This document shows positions 53,801 to 62,359 of a stretch of 64,000 nt of DNA, in pieces. A program made the translations under genes and the position numbers. Within the stretch, counting starts at the first letter, position 1, and the number at the start of each line of letters is the position of its first letter. This DNA comes from an uncultured Duncaniella sp. (GTDB lineage: Bacteria; Bacteroidota; Bacteroidia; Bacteroidales; Muribaculaceae): positions 49,995 to 113,994 of the forward strand of contig NZ_CAJTQC010000007.1 of assembly GCF_910578445.1 (NCBI RefSeq), given 5' to 3'. Below the pieces are notes generated by a model. It was not told the origin of the DNA and ran no database searches. It saw only the letters and a program-made list of their open reading frames with translations.

Positions 53801-53992
53801 ATACTGACCGTCGATGTCAGTAGCCACACCTTGTGAAGAGCCTTTGAGGATTACTGAAACCCCCACGAGTGGTTCACCTGTATCGTCAACCACCGTACCC
53901 CTGACCGTATCGGCATATGCCCAAGCTGGACCAAAGCCCACAAGAAGCATCAGGAGTGAAATGCATCGAAATAGTTTCTTTACATTTTCCAT
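50855..53992 (-). CDS. SusC-like TonB-dependent transporter, pair 1
   Basis: A 1045-aa transporter. The open frame extends to 54031, but ATG 53992 precedes the signal peptide (MENVKKLFRCISLLMLLVG) and is chosen. Residues 30-115 are a carboxypeptidase-regulatory-like domain (VRGTVVDDTGEPLVGVSVILKG cut by short turns). A TonB box LDEVVVVGYG lies near 118. The plug has QPLVLVDGIERPMS and ATAVYGVKGANGVILITTKRG, and a 22-strand barrel ends RFNLGFKFDI. It should import large xylan fragments with SusD-1. The tandem repeats at 54022-54082 lie just upstream of its start. Confidence 0.95.
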   Translation of the reverse strand: MENVKKLFRCISLLMLLVGFGPAWAYADTVRGTVVDDTGEPLVGVSVILKGSSQGVATDIDGQYSLNVPNLKNAVLEFSYVGMISQSVKVNGRTVVDVTLTTDTEMLDEVVVVGYGQQKKASVVGAITQTTGETLERAGGVSNVGAALTGNLPGVVTSSSTGMPGDEDPQIIIRSASSWNNSQPLVLVDGIERPMSSVDISSVKTISVLKDASATAVYGVKGANGVILITTKRGEEGRAKISVGMNVTAKVVSKLPDTFGSADAIRVRNRAIERELGLYPDSWNDIYPEEVIQKYINPGDEWERYVDVDWQKELFKDYAMAYNPNINVAGGTKNVKYFAAVDFLHEGDLFREWDNGRGYKSGYGYNRVNVRSNLDFQITPTTVFKVNLFGMSGEKKRPWNMKDSDWDTTQLWQAAYSAPHDTFLPRYSDGTWGYYPLDTQGSPNSVTNLALAGAEKVTTTRINTDFTLEQDLSFLLKGLRASALVSWDNVFVETGRGINDLYNAYQQKWINPLTGEVTYSQVGDTKTGFDFNEGIKWKTNGGAVDNNQTVRNLFYQGQLYWAGKFGQNEVSAMGVFNRTENTYGSQFTNYREDWAFRATYNYADKYFAEYNGAYNGSERFGRKNRFAFFNSGAVGWMISQENFMKFSRGWLDLLKVRYSYGEVGDDYVPARWLYATQMGYGPINDSNGQSFQGINRQVDSPYVWYYEKAVGNADVHWEKAIKQNLGIDYSFFNHFAAGSLEFFRDKRSDILITGNNRAVPSYYGTTAPTANLGRVRTSGFELELRLNYTFNNNLHLWGNFNMTHATNKVLSYDDPELTPAYQKSTGFAIGQDHATYTAGIAQDWNEVIGMTQHNTNNNHKLPGQFISVDYNGDGVIDTNDNAPYGYTGTPQNTYNATIGFEWKGFSAFVQFYGVTNVSRYVGFKSLNNHLNNVFDEGAYWSASNPHAEVPLPRWSSTPSYYEGTRYHYDGSYIRLKNAEIAYTWTGGWVKKLGMSMFKLYLNGNNLWLWSRMPDDRESNFAGTGLASQGAYPTVRRFNLGFKFDI

Positions 53993-54021
53993 TGTTATTA
54001 ATTTAAAGTAATATAATTGAT

Positions 54022-54082
54022 AGATTGTCACTGCGTGAGTGCATAGGGAAGCAGATTGTTACTGCATGAGTGCATAGAGAGC
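54022..54082. repeat. Two tandem 31/30-bp direct repeats upstream of SusC-1
   Basis: 54022-54052 and 54053-54082 are adjacent copies with three substitutions and one missing base. Each starts AGATTGT and contains ACTGCRTGAGTGCATAG. They fill most of the 93-bp gap between the GH43 stop (54086) and the SusC-1 ATG, 30-90 bp before the start codon. AraC-type regulators bind direct repeats, so this is a candidate HTCS-2 operator for the transport operon. Confidence 0.6.
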
Positions 54083-54085
54083 AGG

Positions 54086-55804
54086 TTAAATGCTGTTTGA
54101 TGCGTAGAGTCCGATAGTAGTTCCTGTAAATCCGCCCGCTTTGGCTGTCGAAGTGAATCCTCCGTCTATACCCGTTGCGACTTCTTCCCAAGTCTTTCCA
54201 CCGTCGGCGGAATACGAGAAGCTGAGGTCAAGCCCCTTCGATTCGACTTTAAGGCCGAGATGGTGTGTCCCGTCGGCAATCGGTTTCGAAGCGATGTCTT
54301 CATGACCGTTTTCAGTTATCTTGCGGAGTACCACACTGTGACCTTCGCCATTGCGTGTCTTGGCGAGAAGATACTGATGAGTCTCGTCTTTCATCAGAAG
54401 CATGCCGGCACACTGCTTTTCGTGTTCAGGATCGAAAGTGACATTGGTAGTGGCCGTATAATTGTGGTGATGGACACGACGGCCGACATACGGTATCACA
54501 GCCTTGTCAGCCGATGTCACATCAGCACACTTGATGGTGAGATAGCCGGGGTTGGTAGTGAGCGAATAGAGATCAGCGGCAGTGCCTCGCAATGTCATCC
54601 AGTCCATACCGAGCACCGAATCAGAGAATTCGTCACGGCGGCTGAAATTGCCGAATGTAACGTCGGCCTCTCGCTTGACACCCTCGCGACGCAACTGCAT
54701 CGGGACGGTCTCTCCTTCACGAGTCATGTAAGGCCAACCGTCGTCAGTCCACTTGACAGGCATCATGAAAGTCTCGCGACCGAGATTTTCCATGTCGTTG
54801 CTGACAGGTCGACATGCAAGAAACACACTCCACCAGTCGCCTTCCTTGGTCTGCACAAGGTCGGCATGTCCGGCACAGGTGATAGGATTCTCACGCGATT
54901 TGTCGAGCGTACGCTGTGTGAGGATAGGATTGCCTTCCCACGGTGTGAACGGTCCGAAAGGCGACGGACCACGATAGATGACCTCGCTGTGCCATGTGCT
55001 TGTGCCACCCTCGGCAGTCATGAGATAGTACTGTCCGTTGACCTTATATATATGAGGGCCTTCGCACCAGATCGGTTTCTCCTCCGGACGACAGCCCTTG
55101 TTGACAACAATCTTGCGTTCGCCCACACACTTGTCGGAAGCAGTGTCGAACTCAACCACGCGCACCGTACGGTGGCCGGGATATTCGGGCTTGCCGTCGG
55201 GAGCGTCATCGTTGTTGACAATATAGCCCTTGCCATCCTCGTCAAAAAAGAAAGCCGGGTCGATGCCATGCACGTCGGGGAGCATGATGGGGTCTGACCA
55301 CTCACCAAACGGGTCCTGAGTCTTGACAAAGAAATTTCCCGCACCGACATTGGTCGTAATCATATAGTAGGTCTTGTTTGCCGGATTGTAGGCTATGTCC
55401 GGAGCAAAGATACCGCCGCTGACATGCTGCTTCTCCATGTTCTGCAGCTGTGAGGGACGTGAAAGGACATGCCCGACCTGCTTCCAATTGACAAGGTCAC
55501 GACTGTGGAACAGAGGCACACCGGGGAAATAGGTGAAAGTCGATGTGGCCAGAAAATAATCTCCGTCCCCATTTGTACAGATTGTCGGGTCGGAATACCA
55601 TCCGGGAAGAATCGGATTGTAAAACGAGCTTTCATCGGCAAGCGGATTTGCCGCGTAATAGTCGTCATTACCATCGTAGGTAAACGAGTCAAAAATCGCT
55701 ACAGATTTCTGTGGTTCTATGTTCTTGCCCGACGTTGCCGCACAACTGCCGAAAAGTGTCATAAATCCTGCCGAAACTGCCATTAAGGTTAGTTTTGTTT
55801 TCAT
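54086..55804 (-). CDS. GH43 beta-xylosidase/arabinofuranosidase with C-terminal concanavalin-like domain, lipoprotein
   Basis: A 572-aa enzyme. A long upstream extension to 55990 is open but lacks any signal; ATG 55804 gives a lipoprotein signal (MAVSAGFMTLFGSC) and is chosen. The GH43 propeller (50-370) has the base Asp in PGWYSDPTICTN, the pKa Asp in VHGIDPAFFFDEDGKGY and the acid Glu in IWCEGPHIYK. Residues about 385-572 are the GH43_C2 beta-sandwich (RRDEFSDSVLGMDW, GTTIGLYASN). This two-domain form is usual for xylosidases and arabinofuranosidases acting on short xylan products. It is 93 nt above SusC-1 and has its own upstream region. Confidence 0.9.
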   Translation of the reverse strand: MKTKLTLMAVSAGFMTLFGSCAATSGKNIEPQKSVAIFDSFTYDGNDDYYAANPLADESSFYNPILPGWYSDPTICTNGDGDYFLATSTFTYFPGVPLFHSRDLVNWKQVGHVLSRPSQLQNMEKQHVSGGIFAPDIAYNPANKTYYMITTNVGAGNFFVKTQDPFGEWSDPIMLPDVHGIDPAFFFDEDGKGYIVNNDDAPDGKPEYPGHRTVRVVEFDTASDKCVGERKIVVNKGCRPEEKPIWCEGPHIYKVNGQYYLMTAEGGTSTWHSEVIYRGPSPFGPFTPWEGNPILTQRTLDKSRENPITCAGHADLVQTKEGDWWSVFLACRPVSNDMENLGRETFMMPVKWTDDGWPYMTREGETVPMQLRREGVKREADVTFGNFSRRDEFSDSVLGMDWMTLRGTAADLYSLTTNPGYLTIKCADVTSADKAVIPYVGRRVHHHNYTATTNVTFDPEHEKQCAGMLLMKDETHQYLLAKTRNGEGHSVVLRKITENGHEDIASKPIADGTHHLGLKVESKGLDLSFSYSADGGKTWEEVATGIDGGFTSTAKAGGFTGTTIGLYASNSI

Positions 55805-56208
55805 GAACTTAGTTTTGATTCGGTAATGATTGTAATAAATGGTTAAACATTGCAAATTTATCTCATTGCAACAAGACAGGCATTTAACGGTGGCTCCAAG
55901 AGATTCATATTTATCACATGAGACATTCACAGATGTCTCATTTTCGTTAATATTTGAATCTATCGACAATTCGTCAACACTGAATATCAATCGTTTACAA
56001 ATAAAGGGAAGCTACGCTCCGCGCGCGGCTTCCCTTAGACAGATAAGTGTGTTGAAACTTATTAATCAATTAAGACCAAAGGTGTGAAAAAACTTGTTTT
56101 GATTGTGAAAAAAGAATAAAGAAATCTAAGTGCTTCCAAAAACCAAAAAACAATCATCTAAATAGAGCTTAGAATACCTATCACCTATTGTAATATAATC
56201 GAAAGACA
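55805..56208 (-). promoter_or_regulatory. Intergenic region with -7 box and perfect palindrome upstream of GH43
   Basis: These 404 bp contain no gene. Above the GH43 ATG (55804) a TAAATTTG -7 box lies on the minus strand at 55853-55860. Further up, ATGAGACAT (55918-55926) and ATGTCTCAT (55933-55941) form a perfect 9-bp inverted repeat with a 6-bp spacer, a candidate operator about 60 bp above the -7 box. No clear -33 motif is present. The rest is AT-rich apart from the hairpin at 56004-56036. Confidence 0.5.
56004..56036 (-). terminator. Hairpin terminator below GH43 (56209-57804)
   Basis: AAGGGAAGC (56004-56012) pairs perfectly with GCTTCCCTT (56028-56036) around a GC-rich loop. On the minus strand it is followed by TATTTGT. 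It lies about 170 nt after the GH43 stop, so the transcript would have a long 3' tail. Confidence 0.55.
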
Positions 56209-57804
56209 TCAAAAGCCTTTACTGTATCTGAAAAAATCGATATCTACGTGGCCTCCGAGAGTAGCGGTGGCATAATTATAGATTGCAAATCGCGTCCCCA
56301 TAAAGAACCTGCGATAGTCAAACACCATCTTGAATTCCGAGCCGATCGGAGTCCAGTTTACACCGTCAGTGCTATAGGCAAATGTGGCTATGTCGCGGCC
56401 GGGATTGAAATCGGCATTTATCTTCAGGTAGATGTCATCGGAGGTAAGGGCGACACGCTCCATCTCCCGGTCATTGACAGCGACAACTTCGTGATGCTTC
56501 CCGAGGCTCACAGATGAAGCCACTGCCGACAGCCACCTGCGACCACCCTCACGCGACACAGACAGCAAACCGGAATCACCGTTGATAGCCGCAAATCCGG
56601 CAACATCGCCATCCTTCATGTTCGAGATGTCCATCTTCACGATGCCTTCACACACCGGGCCTTCCATGCGTTGGGTAATCGTGTTAGGCGCTTCAAAAAT
56701 ATTTCCGACAATCCGCGAAGTTGAAAGCCTCAGATGCCCCGGCCGTGCCGTAAGCGACCATGCGGAATCAACCGGATTGTGATTCCATTCCCACAGCAAC
56801 GATTTTCTACCGTCGGAAAATTCATCGGCAGCAACAATTCCGTCGCCATCCACTCCGACTGTTGTCTTGGCTATGAAATCAGGCACTTTTCCGTTTTCAT
56901 CGCCAAGCATAGGCCATCCGTCGACCCACCGGCATGGATTAAGCGTGAGTATGCGCCCCACTCCGCCACGGTCCTGAAATATCATTCCCCACCAGCCGCC
57001 TTCGGAATCATCAACTATACATCCTTGACCGACATACGGGAAACCACCGAATTCCGACTCAAGTATGACCTTTTTTTCGTATGGTCCGCATATGTTATCG
57101 GCACGGTAGCACAGCTGGCGACGAGGTTTGCCGGCAGGCCATGAAATGACAAGTGCATAATACTTGCCGTTGTGTTTCACAACGCGACTTCCTTCGTGAA
57201 GCCCGGTCTCTGTGGCGTCAGGGAAAATCACGGCCGTGTCAACTCCTCCCTCCTTTACGCCTGAAAGGTCGGGGTTAAGCTCTCGGAGACGGATCTGACC
57301 TCCGCCATAGAACACATACACACGGCCATCATCGTCAAACAGAAGCGACGAATCATGGAAATGGTCGGTACGGCTGACGAGTTCCCACTTTCCGGCGGGA
57401 TCTTCCGCTGAATATATATATGATTTATAAGGAGCGTCGTTAGGCGAAAAAAGCACGTAGAAACGCCCGTCATGATAACGGAGCGATGTGGCCCACTGTC
57501 CTTTCCCATAGACTGTGCCACCCTCAAGGTCATAGCTGGGAGTGTCGTTGAGCGTGTCGAACACATATCCGATGGTCTCCCAGTTTACAAGGTCTTTCGA
57601 TTTCATGACCGGACATCCCGGCATCAGATGCATGGTCGTGCTGACCATATAAAAATCATCACCGACCCTGATCACATCGGGATCGGGGACATCCGCCCAA
57701 ATGACAGGATTGGAGAATCCGTCGACTGAATCACCTGAGGCAACAGCCGGCAATGCAAGTGACGCAAGCATTGCTATTAGTGAAATTTTTACTGTCTTGA
57801 TCAT
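56209..57804 (-). CDS. GH43 beta-xylosidase/arabinofuranosidase, soluble form
   Basis: A 531-aa secreted enzyme starting at ATG 57804 with a signal peptide ending at VASG (residue 24). The GH43 propeller (30-330) has the base Asp in WADVPDPDVIRVGDDFY, the pKa Asp in HFHDSSLLFDDDGRVYVFYG and the acid Glu in GLHEGSRVVKHNGKYY. A C-terminal beta-sandwich (345-531) ends GGHVDIDFFRYSKG. The layout matches subfamily 12-type enzymes. There is no lipobox, so it is probably periplasmic and finishes imported oligosaccharides. It is divergent from HTCS-2 and forms its own transcript. Confidence 0.88.
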   Translation of the reverse strand: MIKTVKISLIAMLASLALPAVASGDSVDGFSNPVIWADVPDPDVIRVGDDFYMVSTTMHLMPGCPVMKSKDLVNWETIGYVFDTLNDTPSYDLEGGTVYGKGQWATSLRYHDGRFYVLFSPNDAPYKSYIYSAEDPAGKWELVSRTDHFHDSSLLFDDDGRVYVFYGGGQIRLRELNPDLSGVKEGGVDTAVIFPDATETGLHEGSRVVKHNGKYYALVISWPAGKPRRQLCYRADNICGPYEKKVILESEFGGFPYVGQGCIVDDSEGGWWGMIFQDRGGVGRILTLNPCRWVDGWPMLGDENGKVPDFIAKTTVGVDGDGIVAADEFSDGRKSLLWEWNHNPVDSAWSLTARPGHLRLSTSRIVGNIFEAPNTITQRMEGPVCEGIVKMDISNMKDGDVAGFAAINGDSGLLSVSREGGRRWLSAVASSVSLGKHHEVVAVNDREMERVALTSDDIYLKINADFNPGRDIATFAYSTDGVNWTPIGSEFKMVFDYRRFFMGTRFAIYNYATATLGGHVDIDFFRYSKGF

Positions 57805-57868
57805 GGAATCTGATTTTTAAGTTGAAAATGTCGGCAACGGCCTGCAACGCCGTCCGATTTAACAGTTG

Positions 57869-57898
57869 CAAAATTACAATTATATTACGTATGCGCAA
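57869..57898 (-). promoter_or_regulatory. Promoter of GH43 (56209-57804)
   Basis: On the minus strand a TTG -33 core (57896-57898) is separated by exactly 19 bp from a TAATTTTG -7 box (57869-57876), matching the Bacteroidetes promoter layout. The predicted start gives a leader of about 55-60 nt. It is the best complete promoter in the window. Confidence 0.65.
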
Positions 57899-58024
57899 TT
57901 ATGCTACAAATCATCAAGATAAGTCCATGACAACACCACTTGTCCATTTGTGTTATTTCCATACAAATTTGTCGCACCATTCAAATTTATATCTGTTTTT
58001 ATTTCTGCTGTCACTGTTTTTGTC

Positions 58025-58032
58025 TATTTTTG
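58025..58032 (+). promoter_or_regulatory. -7 box of HTCS-2
   Basis: TATTTTTG matches TAnnTTTG and ends 18 nt before the HTCS-2 ATG at 58051, implying a very short leader. The T-rich surroundings make chance matches possible. Confidence 0.35.
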
Positions 58033-58050
58033 TGTGTAAGAAATTTTGCC

Positions 58051-61000
58051 ATGAACAACATTAAACGAATCCTGACATTTTTTTTATTGCTACTGGCATC
58101 CGTCTTCAGCATGGATGCCATACAGAACACACGGCTATTTAACTCAAAGGAATTTGTCTCATCAAACTATGGAGGGTTCTGCCTGGATAAAGACGGATAT
58201 CTATGGATAGGCACGCAATACGGACTCCTGCGTTTCGATGGTATCAATATCGACAGGTATCTCCACGATGAAAATTCAGAAACCTCGCTCAGCGATAACC
58301 GAATCTTGAAAATCCTTTATGACAACGAAGACCGGATGTGGGTGGCGACATGCGAGGGTCTTAATCTATATGACCCGCACACCGACAGTTTCACCCGCAT
58401 TACACTTCCCAGTCTTAACCTTTATGGCTATATCTGTGATATATGCCAGCTGCCAAACGGCGATATAATCTTCATGGCCTCCGGATTCGGACTCTACATT
58501 CTTGATTTTTCGTCGGAGAAACCGATTGCAGTCAGATTCATGCCACAGATTGAGATAACCAATACTGTCAACACTCTCGGTGTGACCGAAAAAGGAGAAC
58601 TCGTCTGCGGCAACCACGCCGGCGACATAATAAAAATATCGTCCAACGGACAGTCAAATATCTACAAAGTAACAGATTCATATATCCGAATTGTGCTCCG
58701 TGACAACGATGGATATTTTTTTGTATCAACTACAACCGAGGCATGGCGCTGGAACACCAAGACTGACGAATTTATACCGGTCAGCATGCCTGACAATATA
58801 AAACCTGTGTTGCAATGTGCGGTGCAGGACAAAAACGGCAATATACTTATCGGGACCATAGGCAACGGTGTGTTCTATCTTGATAAAGCCACAAACGAAC
58901 TCCGGCCAAACAATGAGTTCAACAACCCGATTACAAATCTCAACAAAACGCGCATTTCAACCATTTATGAAGATTCCATAGGAAATCTGTGGATGGGCTG
59001 TTCGCATCAGGGCGTACTCATGGTCCCTCAGAAACCAATCCCATCTAATTTCGTCAATATCTCTCGCGCTATTACTGATTATTCAGGAGGGAAAACAAAT
59101 ATCGCCATGTTTCCCGATTCAGACGACATCTGGATAGGCCTTGACGACGGACGTCTCATCTCAGTGGATGAATATGGCAAACTACACTCAAGATACCGCT
59201 TGGGCGGAGGCATCAGTTCAATGAAAGCCTCTGACACAGGCAAACTATATCTCGGGGTTGACAACCACGGCCTATATGAACTGAATCCCGTGACAGGAGC
59301 TATGCGCCAGCTTATCAAAGTCAAAGGAAACTATCTGGCAAACGCGCTTACAGAAGACCAACAAGGAAATCTCTATCTCGGAATAGTCGGTGAAGGAGTT
59401 GTGAAGGTAAACCCTGACACCGGTGAAACAAACTGGCTTCACGACAATGCCGGCAACAATAAATTCCGCTGGACCTCTTCGCTTTTCTGCGATTCTCGCA
59501 ACAGAATTTGGATCGGAATGTTTGGTGCGCTGTCTATCTACGACAATGCAACGGGGAAACTGACATATCTTAGTGAAAAACATCAACAGATGATTAAAGG
59601 CGTACACAACAATATAGCCGAAGATTCCGACGGCAACATCTGGGATGCGACAAGCATAGGCCTTTTCATCATCAACCCCGACAATCTGACATATGAACGA
59701 CTGACCCCCAACGAAGGGCTATCAGACATCAATGTATCGACAATCGTATTCGATGCCGACGGCTATGCATGGGCCGGAACTCACGACGGCCTCAACCAGA
59801 TAGACCGCGACTTCAACGTCATTCCGTTCTATGGCAAGAACGACATGTCGGACAGCGACTATTTCTCCGCGACGGCTTCGTCTGACAAATCAAAACTACT
59901 CTTCAGCGGTGAAAAAGGCATCACAATCCTTGAACCAGCAAAGTTGAAAAAGCCGATGTTCGAACGTGATATTTTCATATCAGGCATAGACCTCAACGGC
60001 ACAAGAATAAACAGCACCACCCTTAATGCGTCAGGAGAGAAGGTGATGACCAATATGAAATCTAATCCCGACAATCTTCGTCTCTCGTTCAAAGACAATT
60101 CTTTGGTTCTCCGCATGTCGACCAAGGATTTCAGCGACACAGACAATCTGGTATTCCAATGGCGCATTCCGGGATTTGTCGACCATTGGGCCTCGACCAC
60201 TCCCGGCAGTGGAATCATAGTGCTGCCCCACCTGCAATCAGGCAACCACAGGCTGGAACTCCGCGCAACTGAAAACGGACTTTACTCCGAAATAAAGACC
60301 GTCAACATATCCGTTTCATATCCATGGTATCTATCTATCCCGGCCAAAATCATATATCTGATATTGATTTGCTGCTTCATAATCCTCGCATGGAGGGCCA
60401 TGAAACATAAAAACACAGAACGCGTCAATGAAGAAAAAATCAAGTTCTTCATAAATATCTCACATGAAATCCGCTCGCCTCTGACTCTGATAATCAGTCC
60501 GCTCGAACGGATCATGAAAAAGGAGCATGACCCTGAAACAACTAAAAACCTGAATGCCATCCACCGCAATGCCAACAGGATTCTCGGCCTCATCAACCAG
60601 CTGCTTGACATCAGAAAGATTGATAAGGGCAAAATGCAAATCAGGCGTTCGGAAACAGAGTTTATCAGTTTCACACGCGAGCTTGTCGAAATCTTCAAAC
60701 CTCAGGCCGAAGAAAAAGGCCTGACACTCAGATTTGTCACCGACGATCCGTCTCTGACTCACCTGACAGTGTGGATTGACAGGAATAATTTCGACAAGGT
60801 CCTTGTCAATCTCATATCGAACGCCATAAAATACACACCGTCAGGAGGCAACATCCAAGTTTCTGTCAGCCAGTGTGTTGCAAAAGAATTAGGGGGGGTC
60901 AAATGTGTTGAAATCCAAGTGCTTGACACAGGCATTGGTCTCAACGAGAAAAACATCGACAGATTGTTTGACCGTTTCTATCAGGGCAAATTCAATCATG

Positions 61001-62025
61001 GTGACATTCCACTCGGATTCGGAATCGGGCTTGATCTGTGCCGTCAACTCGTCGAACTACACAACGGAGTCATCACTGCCGAAAACCGCACGGATTGCAA
61101 GGGCAGCTGTTTCACCGTACGCATCCCCATAAGATGTATGGACACTGACGAGACTGCAGCCGAAACTGAACAGACGGCTACCGACCGCAACATCACACCA
61201 TCCGTGAGCCATATTCTGCCCGCTGAAGCCAAAAGGAATACTAAAAACTCATCGCTGAGAATACTGGTGGTTGACGACGACGCTGAAATCCGCTCTTTCC
61301 TCAACGATATTCTTTCAGGATTCGGAAAAGTGACAGAGGCTATCAACGGAGAGGAAGCTATGAGGAGCATCATGGAATCAATGCCCGATCTCATAATCTC
61401 TGATGTCGTGATGCCATGTATGGACGGCCTCACTCTTTTGAAAACACTTAAGAGTAATGTCGATACCAACCATATCCCGGTAATACTCCTAAGCTCTAAA
61501 AACGATGTCGCCGACCGTATGGCCGGCTGGGATAAAGGCGCTGACGGATATATCGGTAAACCTTTTATCGTCGAAGAACTTCAGGCGATGGTCGACAATC
61601 TCATTGACAACCGTCTGAGGCTAAAAGGAAAATTCTCCGGCACACAGCAGCAGGACGGCAAGATTGAAACGCCCGACCTCAAAGGCAATGACAAAGTACT
61701 TATCGACAAGATTGTCAGCGAGATAGACAGTCATCTCGACGACCCAAATCTTAATGTCGAGAAACTCTGTCAGGAAGTCGGCCTGAGCCGTGCGCATCTC
61801 AACCGCAAAATGAAAGAACTTTTCGGACTGACACCGAGCGAGTTTATAAGGAACGTACGTCTGAGAAAGGCATGCGAACTTCTACGCCAGCCGGATGTAG
61901 ATATATCACAGATTGCCTACAGCGTCGGCTTCTCATCGCAACCACACTTCTCGACCGCATTCAAGCGTTTCACAGGAATATCCCCGACTGAATACCGCCA
62001 GAGAAATTCGACATCAGCCGTCTGA
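58051..62025 (+). CDS. Hybrid two-component sensor/regulator (HTCS-2)
   Basis: A 1324-aa sensor. The frame is open up to 57940, but that extension is Cys-rich and covers the promoter; ATG 58051 starts a signal peptide (MNNIKRILTFFLLLLASVFS) and is chosen. The periplasmic part has Reg_prop propeller repeats (30-680, GYLWIGTQYGLLRFDG, DRMWVATCEGLNLYD) and Y_Y_Y (about 690-755). One TM helix lies near 765-787. Then HisKA with ISHEIRSPLT (His805), HATPase (NLISNAIKYTPSGG, DTGIGLNEKN, GFGIGLDLCR), a receiver (ISDVVMP, Asp1118) and an AraC helix-turn-helix (about 1220-1320). It stands divergent from the xylan operon and presumably activates it on sensing a xylo-oligosaccharide. Confidence 0.94.
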   Translation: MNNIKRILTFFLLLLASVFSMDAIQNTRLFNSKEFVSSNYGGFCLDKDGYLWIGTQYGLLRFDGINIDRYLHDENSETSLSDNRILKILYDNEDRMWVATCEGLNLYDPHTDSFTRITLPSLNLYGYICDICQLPNGDIIFMASGFGLYILDFSSEKPIAVRFMPQIEITNTVNTLGVTEKGELVCGNHAGDIIKISSNGQSNIYKVTDSYIRIVLRDNDGYFFVSTTTEAWRWNTKTDEFIPVSMPDNIKPVLQCAVQDKNGNILIGTIGNGVFYLDKATNELRPNNEFNNPITNLNKTRISTIYEDSIGNLWMGCSHQGVLMVPQKPIPSNFVNISRAITDYSGGKTNIAMFPDSDDIWIGLDDGRLISVDEYGKLHSRYRLGGGISSMKASDTGKLYLGVDNHGLYELNPVTGAMRQLIKVKGNYLANALTEDQQGNLYLGIVGEGVVKVNPDTGETNWLHDNAGNNKFRWTSSLFCDSRNRIWIGMFGALSIYDNATGKLTYLSEKHQQMIKGVHNNIAEDSDGNIWDATSIGLFIINPDNLTYERLTPNEGLSDINVSTIVFDADGYAWAGTHDGLNQIDRDFNVIPFYGKNDMSDSDYFSATASSDKSKLLFSGEKGITILEPAKLKKPMFERDIFISGIDLNGTRINSTTLNASGEKVMTNMKSNPDNLRLSFKDNSLVLRMSTKDFSDTDNLVFQWRIPGFVDHWASTTPGSGIIVLPHLQSGNHRLELRATENGLYSEIKTVNISVSYPWYLSIPAKIIYLILICCFIILAWRAMKHKNTERVNEEKIKFFINISHEIRSPLTLIISPLERIMKKEHDPETTKNLNAIHRNANRILGLINQLLDIRKIDKGKMQIRRSETEFISFTRELVEIFKPQAEEKGLTLRFVTDDPSLTHLTVWIDRNNFDKVLVNLISNAIKYTPSGGNIQVSVSQCVAKELGGVKCVEIQVLDTGIGLNEKNIDRLFDRFYQGKFNHGDIPLGFGIGLDLCRQLVELHNGVITAENRTDCKGSCFTVRIPIRCMDTDETAAETEQTATDRNITPSVSHILPAEAKRNTKNSSLRILVVDDDAEIRSFLNDILSGFGKVTEAINGEEAMRSIMESMPDLIISDVVMPCMDGLTLLKTLKSNVDTNHIPVILLSSKNDVADRMAGWDKGADGYIGKPFIVEELQAMVDNLIDNRLRLKGKFSGTQQQDGKIETPDLKGNDKVLIDKIVSEIDSHLDDPNLNVEKLCQEVGLSRAHLNRKMKELFGLTPSEFIRNVRLRKACELLRQPDVDISQIAYSVGFSSQPHFSTAFKRFTGISPTEYRQRNSTSAV

Positions 62026-62131
62026 CACCTTTGCGCAACTATAGACCAGAACCACACATGGTTGCTCAGATATAGGATGCTCCGTAGAGAATGATAACCG
62101 GTATAGTCCGATAATTATAGCCCGATAATAT

Positions 62132-62174
62132 AATAGGCGATAACCCACCTTGTTACAGTGAGTTATCGCCTATT
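62132..62174. terminator. Terminator hairpin between convergent HTCS-2 and the accessory genes
   Basis: AATAGGCGATAAC (62132-62144) and GTTATCGCCTATT (62162-62174) pair perfectly over 13 bp with a 17-nt loop. It lies 107 nt after the HTCS-2 stop and is flanked by TTTTAG on the plus side and ATTATATTATCG on the minus side, so it may serve both directions. Confidence 0.7.
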
Positions 62175-62196
62175 TTAGCGATTAGTATGTCTTATC

Positions 62197-62223
62197 TTAC
62201 TCCTAGATGGCAGCCTGCACCAC
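62197..62223 (-). repeat. 27-bp repeat, copy 1
   Basis: Matches copy 2 at 24 of 27 bases. Read on the minus strand it would encode the degenerate tail VVQAAI followed by an amber codon. It lies 23 nt before a terminator hairpin and follows the membrane-protein gene on the same strand. Confidence 0.65.
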
Positions 62224-62359
62224 AGTAATTTCATTCAGATAGTCAGAGTATTAGTAGCATACTTTATTTCTAAACAAAAGCAATCTGGTGAAATCTGTCG
62301 TAATCTCTGTTCTAAGGACAAAGTTAATCATTAATCAATTAAACTTTAAATTCCTATTC

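Larger units (their letters stand above)
62026..62359. other. Gene-free interval between HTCS-2 and the AT-rich accessory segment
   Basis: Here 334 bp hold a hairpin (62132-62174) and the first copy of a 27-bp repeat (62197-62223). I see no open frame, RNA gene or promoter with good support in the rest. Confidence 0.6.

Noticed and set aside
54022..54082. CRISPR-like repeat
   Set aside because: There are only two copies, directly adjacent with no spacer, and no cas genes in the window.
54260..55297. Long plus-strand open frame (345 codons) opposite a GH43 gene
   Set aside because: It lies wholly antisense to an enzyme with intact catalytic motifs, has no signal, domain or promoter, and follows from the codon use of the real gene.
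55805..55990. Possible 62-codon N-terminal extension of the GH43 lipoprotein
   Set aside because: It would hide a good lipoprotein signal and includes the -7 box and palindrome, so it is regulatory DNA.
57940..58050. Possible 37-codon N-terminal extension of HTCS-2
   Set aside because: The extension is Cys/Phe-rich, covers the likely promoter, and would bury the clear signal peptide that starts at 58051.
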